From Alopecurus myosuroides (taxonomy: Eukaryota; Streptophyta; Magnoliopsida; Poales; Poaceae), in assembly GCA_028641055.1 (NCBI GenBank), contig CM054060.1, positions 310,048,949-310,112,948 of the forward strand: a stretch of DNA of 64,000 nucleotides. The letters run 5' to 3'. Both the position numbers and the translations under genes were made by a program. This document shows, piece by piece, positions 57,153 to 64,000 of this stretch; the stretch's first letter is position 1, and every line of letters starts with the position of its first letter. The notes under the pieces were generated by a model. That model was not told where the DNA came from and did no database searches. It worked only from the letters and a program-made list of their open reading frames with translations.

Positions 57153-58486
57153 CCCCTCTCCTAAAACGACCTCCGCGTCATCCGCCAGCGCCCTGGAGAA
57201 ACACTTCGCCAGTACCTGCAGCGTTTCAGCCAAACACGCAACAAGATCGCCCGCATCGCCGACACGAACGTCATCTCTGCCTTCCGGGGAGGGGTCACCA
57301 ACGAGCGCATGCTCGAGGAGCTCGGCATCAGGGACGACCTCACCTCCGCTGTCGAGCTCGTGGACATGACTGACAAGTGCACCAAGGACGAGGAGGGATG
57401 CCTCTTCAGACACAATGCGCCTGCTCATGAATCCAAGGCCTCCAAGACCAAGACCAATACCAAGGCGCGAAGGGACGATGCCTACACCAAACGGAAAGCT
57501 TCGACCATTCTAGCAGCCGAGCCAGAATGCAAGCACGGCCGTAGCGACGCCGCACCCGTGGCGGACAACCGCCCCTTCTGTGAGTTTCACAGAATGCACT
57601 CGCACGCCACAAAGGACTGTTTCCAGCTGGAGAGGATGCAGGGTGACCGCCTCATGAGGGGTAGCCAGGAGGGCCACTCTCGAGGCGGCGGCTGGCGCAG
57701 TCCTGGGCGAGGTGGAGGCCGCGCTGGAGGAAGATGGGAGGAGCGCGGCCCGAACCACTACAACGGGTCCGACAACTACAACAGAGGGTCGTGTGAAATC
57801 AACGCTGTCCACCCTGGAACAACGGCAGCGAAGCTACTCAAGTGGTCAGACCACAAGGTTTCCTTCGACATCAGCGACAAACCAAATCCACAAGGATCGT
57901 GGGAACCCTACCCTTGGTCTGCACCCCCACCATTAACAACATCGTCGTCAACAAGACTCTGCTCGATGAGGGTGCGGGCCTCAACGTCATCTCATTGCCC
58001 ACGTTCGAGCGGCTCCAAGTTCCGTACGAGCGTCTGGCCCCCACGAGGCCGTTCACTGGCGTCACAGACGGCACTACGGTCCCCTGGGACATGTGTGCCT
58101 CGCCGTCACGCTCGGCACCCGCCAGAACTACCGCACTGATACCCTCGATTTCGACGTAGCGCACATCACCCTCCCCTACAACGCCATCCTCGGGTACCCG
58201 GTCCTCGCGAAGTTCATGGTTGGGACGCACCACACTTACAACCTCGCCATGCTGCATGGGCCTACCGGGACCATCACTATCCGTGAAAAGGTGGAGGATG
58301 TGACGCGCTCCGTCGAGCGAGCCTACAAGGAGGTGGCGACCTTGCACTCTGCTGATGAATACGACGTGGGACACCTCGATGAGGCTCCCAAGAAGAGGCT
58401 GCTACCCTCACAAGAGATAGCAGCCACCCAGAAGACCCCCTAAAGCGCTGGAGGCTCGTGGGTTGCCCATGTTCTCCACGCGAGCG
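57153..58486 (+). pseudogene. Gypsy gag-protease fragment (Tat-type)
   Basis: Plus strand: the end of the gag core (NKIARIADTNVISAFRGG), a Lys-rich linker, a knuckle-like CEFHRMHSHATKDCFQLE with the CX2HX4HX4C-like spacing seen in Tat gags, a Gly/Arg-rich tail, then protease LLDEGAGLNVIS (the family has DGGAG) and, in another frame, LPYNAILGYPVLAKFM. One frame change lies near 57880-57960. It lacks both ends and sits between two Athila-like LTRs, so it is a trapped scrap of another element. Confidence 0.7.
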
Positions 58487-60098
58487 TGATACGTCTCAAA
58501 CGTATTTATAATTTCTAATGTTTCATGTTATTTTCATGCCATATGCTACATGTTTCTTATACACTTTATGTCATTTTTATGGATTTTCTTAGACTAACCT
58601 ATTGACAAGATGGCACAGAGCCAATTCCTGTTTTTCGCTATTTTTGGTTTCAGAAATTTTTTTGGAAATATTCTCGAAATTGGACGAAACAAATCCCAGA
58701 GTCTTAGAAAGTCGTCACATACACGGAGTCCGGAGGAGACCCAGAGGGGGGCCTCAGGGGGCCCACACCATAGGGCGGCACGCCCCCTGGCTGCGCCTGG
58801 AGGTTGTGTGGGCCCCCTGGCCACCCACCGACGTTGCCCTCTCGCCTATTTAAGCTCCTCCACGGGTTAACCCTAAAGACCCAAGCCTTTTCCACCAAAA
58901 ATATACGTAGCCACCGTCATCATCAACCCTAGTTCGGGAGGGTTCTCGAGCTCTCCCCGGCACCCTGTCGGGAGAGGAAATAATCACCGGAGGGCTCTTC
59001 ATCACCATGCCTGTCTCCGGAGTGATGCATGAGTAGTTCATCCCTGGACTACAGGTCCATAGCAGTATCTAGATGGTTGTTCTCTCCTCTTTACGCCTCA
59101 TGTTTAAATCTTGTGAGCTGCCTAACATGATCAAGATCATGTTATTGCAATGCCACATGTTATGTTTGCTGGGATCCGATGAATATTGAATGCTATGTCT
59201 AGTGATTATCAATCTATCATGTTCTTTCATGTGTATGTTATTTATGATCTTGCATGCTCTCCGTTACTAGTAGATGCTCTGGCAAAGTTGATGCTTGTAA
59301 CTCTAAGAGGGAGTATTTATGCTCATTGGGGGTTCATGCCTCCCTTTCACTCATGCTCGAGTGACAGAAACGTAATGGGTGGGGGATGTGTTGTTGCCAT
59401 TAGGGAGAAAACAACAATGCTTTGTCTAAGGATGATTTTATTATTTACATTACACACTTTGCTTAATGCAATTATCTATTGCTTGCAACTTAATACCCAA
59501 AGTTTGCTCGGATGACACTCTGAGGGTGGATTATTAGTCATAGATGCAGTTGGATAACGGTCTATGTATCTTGTTGTAATGTCGGCATGAATCACATAGT
59601 AATCATCACGTCATGCATATGTACTACGGTGCAGCCTTTATATCTGTCAATTTCCCAGCTGTAATTTGTTTACCCAGCATGTTATCTATATGTTTTGGAG
59701 AGACACCTCTAGTGAACTATGGACCCCGGTCCATTTCTTTACACTGATATACAACCACTGCAACCATTGTTTTCCTACTGCAATTACTGTTCTATTTAAT
59801 CTACTGCAAACAAGTACTACTTTCCTCACTATACTTCTAATCCTTTGTTTCAGCAAAACCGGTGAGATTGACAACCTCACTTCTTCGTTCGGGCAAAGTA
59901 ATTTGATTGTGTTGTGTAGATTCCACGTTGCTGCTGAACCGGTAGTACGCTCTGCCAACATCAGCTGCATGAACCTTTAGAAGTGATTTATTTCTCCTAC
60001 TGGTCGACTCAACCTTGGTTTCTTTCGGAGGGAAAACTTGTCGCTGCACTCTTCACACCCTACACTTGGGGTCTCCCAACGAGCAACAGCCTTCATCA
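58487..60098 (+). repeat. 5' LTR, Athila-like (1,612 bp)
   Basis: Begins TGATACGTCTCAAACGTATT and ends TTCATCA, followed within ten bases by the primer site. A TATTTAA box lies at 58847-58853. Confidence 0.75.
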
Positions 60099-60105
60099 CG
60101 TTTTT

Positions 60106-60123
60106 TGGCGCTGTTGCGAGGGA
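60106..60123 (+). other. Primer binding site of the Athila-like element
   Basis: TGGCGCTGTTGCGAGGGA, close to TGGCGCCGTTGCCGGGGA, the tRNA-Asp site used by many grass Athila elements. Three mismatches suggest decay. Confidence 0.7.
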
Positions 60124-60287
60124 GGAAGAGGATTTCTGCAAGGAGAGTCTCTCACCTCCAATCTCTTTACTTTGTTTTTGTTTGGCTTAGTTTATTTTAT
60201 TTTTCCTTGTTTGCTTCTCTTTATGAAAAACACAAAAAATAGTTCTTATTCTAGTTTTATTTTTATCCTGCTTTTAATCTTGCTAAA

Positions 60288-62153
60288 ATGAGTACTCTTG
60301 AGAACACTAAGTTGTGTGACTTCACTATCACAAACAACGGTGATTTTATTAGCACACCTATTGCTCCACCTGCTCCTACTGCTGATTTTTATGAGATAAA
60401 GTCTGCTCTGTTGAATCTTGTTACGAGAGAGCAATTTTCTGGTGTTAGTACTGCTGATGATGTTGCCCATCTTAATATTTTTGTTCAAATCTATGAGATG
60501 CAAAAATATAAGGTTGTAGATGTAGATATTATTAAATTGAAATTGTTTATTTTCTCTTCGAGAGGAAGAGCTAAAGAATGGATGCTATATTTGCCTAGAA
60601 TTAGTTTTGATTCATGGACTAAGTGTAAAGATGCTTTCATTGGAAAATATTATCCTCCTGCTAAGATTATATCTCTAAGAAGTAGCATTATGAATTTTAA
60701 GCAACTTGATAATGAGTATGTTTCTAAAGCCTGGGAAAGAATGAAATCTTTGGTAAACAATTGTCCGACTCATGGACCGACTACTTGGGTGATCATCCAA
60801 ATCTTTTATGCAAGTCTGAATTTTTCTTCAAGAAACCTTCTGGATTCAGCTGCTGGAGGAACCTTTTTGTCCATCACTTTGGGCTCTGCAACAAAGCATC
60901 TTGATGATATGATGGTAAATTATTCTGAATGGCACACTGAGAGAGCTCCACCAGGTAAGAAGGTAAATTCTGTTGAAGAAACCTCTTCCTTGAGTGATAG
61001 GCTTGATGTTATTATGTCTATGATTGTTAATGGCCATGCTCCTGTTGATCCAAACAATGTTCCTTTAGCCTCTTTGGTTGCTCAAGAAGAGCATGTTGAT
61101 TTGAACTTCATTAAAAATAATAATTTCAACAACAATGCTTATAGGAATAATTTTGGTCGCAACAATTATAGGCCATATCCTTTTAATAATAGTAATGGTT
61201 ATGCCAACTCTTATGGTAATTCCTACAAAACCAATAGAAGTGTACCCTATGATCTTGAAAACATGCTTAAGATATTTATTAGTACACAAACTGCTTTTAA
61301 TAAATCTGGTGAGGAAAAGTTTGGCAAAATTGATGTTCTTGCTTCTAAAGTTGATAGCCTTGCTCTTGATGTTGATCTTCTTAAAATAAAGGTTATGCCT
61401 CATGATGTTAAAGAAAGCAAAACTCTGAATGCCATTCAAGTTAGAATTGATGACAATGTTAGGATGTTAGCTGAATTACATGCTAGATGGGAAAGAGAAG
61501 ATGAAATAGCTAGAAAGAATAATATAGCTGATGTTTGCACTATTACCACCACTAGTAAAACTGAAGCTTCTCATGCTAGTAAACCTTCTACTATTAATGG
61601 TAAAGTAATTGGTGTTGGCAATACTTCCACTTCTGTTGTTAAACGTTTAAAATTGCATGAAACCACTGAAACTGTTCCTGATAAAAGTGCTGAAATTTTT
61701 CGAAACATGGGAGACAATGGTCCCATTACCTTTGCTAAAAATGATCTTGATTTTTATGATTGCAATATATCTGAAGTAATTTTGTTCTTACAAAAGCTTG
61801 CTAGTTGTCCTAATGCTAGTGCTATGAATATGTCTTTCACAAAACATATTACAAATGCTCTCATGCAAATTAGAGAAGAAGAATTAAGATGTGAAGCCTC
61901 TATCCCTAGGAAGTTAGATGATGGTTGGGAACCCATAATTAAAATGAAGGTGAACGATTTTGATTATAATGCTTTATGTGATCTTGGTGCTAATATCTCT
62001 GTTATGCCTAACAAACTTTATGATATGCTTGATTTGCCACCTTTGAAACACTGTCATTTGGATGTTCGCCTTGTTGATAATGTTAGAAAGAAACCTTTGG
62101 GGAGAGTTGATGATGTTCTTATTATGGTTAATAATAACCTTGCCCCCCGTTGA
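60288..62153 (+). pseudogene. Athila-like gag and protease, truncated
   Basis: The 621-codon frame has the gag core (AKEWMLYLPRISFDSWTKCK, then GKYYPPAKIISLRSSIMNF), an Asn-rich linker (about residues 270-310) and, near the end, the protease start ALCDLGANISVMP (active-site DLGA, as in Athila). At 62143-62150 an extra C shifts the frame; the next frame gives PPVDFIVMNIEYNNSC and PIVLGRPFVRT, the rest of protease, up to the Copia insertion. N-terminal residues include a non-cleaved MSTLENTKLCDF. Gag would form particles in the cytoplasm. The lesion and the missing pol make it dead. Confidence 0.8.
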
Positions 62154-62459
62154 TTTCATTGTTATGAATATTGAATACAATAATTCTTGTCCTATTGTTT
62201 TAGGAAGACCTTTTGTTAGAACTGTTGGTGTTGTTATTGATATGAAAGAGGGAATATTAAATATCAATTCCCACTCAAGAAAGGTATGTGAAAGATCATC
62301 GTCCGTTTTGGTAATTATATGATAACACAACTATTTGATCTAATGTTTGTTCAATAGATGGAAATGCCCAGGTTTAAACAGGTTCACTTATTCTATGGGG
62401 CAAATGATCAGTTTATATGAAAAGTGCAAGGAGAAACGAATCCAGGAAAGTGAAATATG

Positions 62460-63010
62460 CAGGAGCGGAGGCTCCGGTGTTTCCACCGGAGGCTCCGCCC
62501 AGGATCCGGTGGGGGTCCGGTGGAAGCTCCGCCAAAACCCCGCTCTGGAGCAAATGAGCGGAACCAGGAGCGGAAGCTCCGGTGGAGTTCCGGTGGGCGG
62601 AACCTCCGCCAGTTCCACTGGAGGCTCCGCCATCCTCCAACACACGAGCTGCACGCAAAAAGGGATCCGGTGGGGTTCCGGTGGAAGCTCCGCTTAAATG
62701 CCCTTCTGTTTGAGCAGAGCGGATGTTCCACCGGAACCTCCGGTGGACCTCCGGTGCCTTCCCTTTCCTAGGGTTACTGGGCTCCGGTGGGGGGTCCGGT
62801 GGATGCTCCGCTTAACTGCCTTTCTGTTTGGGCAGAGCGGATGTTCCACCGGAGCCTCCGTTGAGCTTCCGGTGGGCGGAACCTCCGCAGGTCCCACCGG
62901 AGCCTCCGCTCAGTATTCCAGCGCAAACTAGCTGTTGCGCTGCGCAACTGTGGAGCAGGCTGAAGACCACCGGAGCTACCGGTGAAACCACCGGAGCCTC
63001 CGGTGCCCTG
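62460..63010. repeat. Array of CCGGTGG/GGAGGCTCCGG motifs in the Copia LTR
   Basis: The words CTCCGGTGG, CCACCGGAG and GGAGGCTCCG recur dozens of times in both orientations, upstream of the TATA box. The other Copia LTR has a sparser version (23190-23610). The array is highly CpG-rich. Confidence 0.75.
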
Positions 63011-63040
63011 GACTGCAAACGGTCACTTAAATGCAAGGGG

Positions 63041-63048
63041 TATAAATA
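63041..63048 (+). promoter_or_regulatory. TATA box of the second Copia LTR
   Basis: TATAAATA between AAGGGG and CCCCTTCCCC, immediately after the CCGG-rich array. It is at the equivalent place to the first LTR's box. Confidence 0.65.
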
Positions 63049-63757
63049 CCCCTTCCCCTACCTCTTAAATGCTAAGCTTTTCCCATTCTCTCTCCTAGCC
63101 ATTAATGAAATCTTCAACCACCTAGATCTCCCACTCCGTCCACCCAAACACTCCCAAACTTGGTGGAGAGCTAGAGGAGACCTAGATCCACACTTCCACC
63201 AAAGGAATCTCAAATCCATCCACCACAACCTAGTAGATCTAGAATCCTACTTGAGGCCTAGAAACCTTAGTAGATCTCGTGCTTGTAGTTTCCACCTTGT
63301 TGCAAGAAGCTACGGATTGCTTGAGAGCCTCCATCCATCTTGTGGAGTGACCTCAAGTCCTTGTAAAGGTTTGGTCAACGCCTTCAAGTCGACCTCATAG
63401 TGGAAACGAGCATCTCCCTCACCGGAGAAGCTCAAGGAGAACAAGGTGTGCACAACCGTGCTATTGAGGAGCGCCTAGGTGGCTCCCCACCTCTCCAACG
63501 TAGACGTACTTCTCTTTGAGAAGGAACTACGGTGAATCATATCCTTGTCTCCTTGTTTACACTTGTTGTTTGCTTTACTACCTTACGCTTTACTTCTGTT
63601 GCGCATATCGTTTTGTTCACATAGGTTGCTCACCTAGTTGCACATCTAGAGAACCTTACTTTATCTTGCTAAGCCCCACTAAAAGGAAAAGAAAAGAAAA
63701 ATTGGTAGTCAACCTATTCACCCCCCCCCCTCTAGTTGACCATAGTGCACTTTCAAT

Positions 63758-63769
63758 TGGTATCAGAGC
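63758..63769 (+). other. Copia primer binding site (tRNA-iMet)
   Basis: TGGTATCAGAGC, an exact initiator-Met complement, two bases after the LTR. Confidence 0.9.
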
Positions 63770-63807
63770 CTCGGCTCTTACTAAGGGCTTAACCGCCCAA
63801 GAGTACA

Positions 63808-64000
63808 ATGGTCGATGAAAATGCCCCCGGAAGTTCTAGTGCAGAAATATCCAAAATGGCCGACACTATATCTAACCTACAAGATACGGTTGGAGTTCTC
63901 CAAACCGAACTATCTAAGGTTAGCTCTAGTGTTAGCTCGGATGTGTCTAGCATGAAGAAAATGATGGAGGCACTGATGGGGAAAACCAAGGAGTCCACGG
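63808..64000 (+). CDS. Copia gag, N-terminal part (runs off window)
   Basis: The ATG at 63808 lies about 40 bases after the primer site and the frame is open to the window end (64 codons). It encodes a Ser-rich, amphipathic N-terminal segment (ISNLQDTVGVLQTELSK, then SSMKKMMEALMG), like the N-terminus of the gag at 22375 (LKSYLTSSMEAQMKEL). The rest lies beyond the window, so its integrity is unknown. Confidence 0.7.
   Translation, partial: MVDENAPGSSSAEISKMADTISNLQDTVGVLQTELSKVSSSVSSDVSSMKKMMEALMGKTKEST

Larger units (their letters stand above)
58487..62288 (+). mobile_element. 5' part of an Athila/Sabrina-like Gypsy element
   Basis: LTR (58487-60098), primer site and gag-protease (60288-62153) in order on plus. 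Cut at 62288 by the Copia LTR that follows. RT and integrase are not in the window. Confidence 0.8.
62289..63755 (+). repeat. 5' LTR of the second Copia element (1,467 bp)
   Basis: Starts TGAAAGATCATC and ends GTGCACTTTCA. A TATAAATA box is at 63041-63048. The leader after the box has a CT-rich stretch. Confidence 0.8.
62289..64000 (+). mobile_element. Second Copia element (Maximus/SIRE-like), 5' part
   Basis: The LTR (62289-63755), initiator-Met primer site (63758-63769) and start of gag run off the window. Inserted in the protease region of the Athila-like element. The target duplication next to the LTR should be GTATG (62284-62288), with its partner beyond the window. Confidence 0.85.

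Noticed and set aside
1..64000. CRISPR arrays, bacterial operons or prophage systems
   Set aside because: No spaced direct repeats or prokaryotic gene organisation; introns and TE types show a plant nuclear genome.

Overview
This window looks like grass nuclear DNA, most likely Triticeae (wheat, Aegilops or barley type). The signs are nested LTR retrotransposons of kinds common there (Tat-like, Athila/Sabrina-like and Reina-like Gypsy; Maximus/SIRE-like Copia), LINEs, Stowaway MITEs with CTCCCTCC-type ends flanked by TA, and a few genes with GT-AG introns. Family names are from memory of the families and were not searched.

Layout. 1-9358: a decayed Tat-like Gypsy element on the minus strand, with its 5' LTR at 8840-9358 and a spliced antisense ORF at 1-952. 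9359-12902: a second, differently oriented Tat-type extra gene, broken. 12903-23782: a Copia element (minus), truncated at its 3' side and split inside gag by a 4,473-bp coding-free insertion with perfect 5-bp target duplication (17141-21613), read here as a long solo LTR. 24062-24330: the last exon of an NLR resistance-gene relic. 25671-28290: a B3 (DUF313-like) gene cut near its 3' end by a 5'-truncated LINE. 28717-34511: a complete Reina-like chromovirus with CATAT duplication and LTRs differing at 5 of 412 sites. 34.7-40.33 kb: a nearly complete LINE with ORF1 and ORF2. 43-46.8 kb: F-box/FBD relics with repeated promoter segments and a LINE scrap. 47457-51286: an intact 16-exon gene for the small (catalytic) subunit of DNA primase, with E2F-type sites upstream. 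51.9-53.4 kb: a Stowaway nested in another MITE, then a deleted PIF/Harbinger element. 53.8-62.3 kb: two Athila-like pieces around a Tat gag-protease scrap. 62289-64000: a second Maximus-like Copia (LTR and start of gag).

Only the primase gene is judged fully functional. The B3, NLR and F-box genes are relics broken by insertions, frameshifts or stops. I found no clear previously undescribed system. The most informative structures are the B3 gene split by a LINE, the long solo LTR with its GC-rich exon-like island and tRNA-like box, the duplicated F-box promoters, and the spliced antisense genes of the Tat elements.
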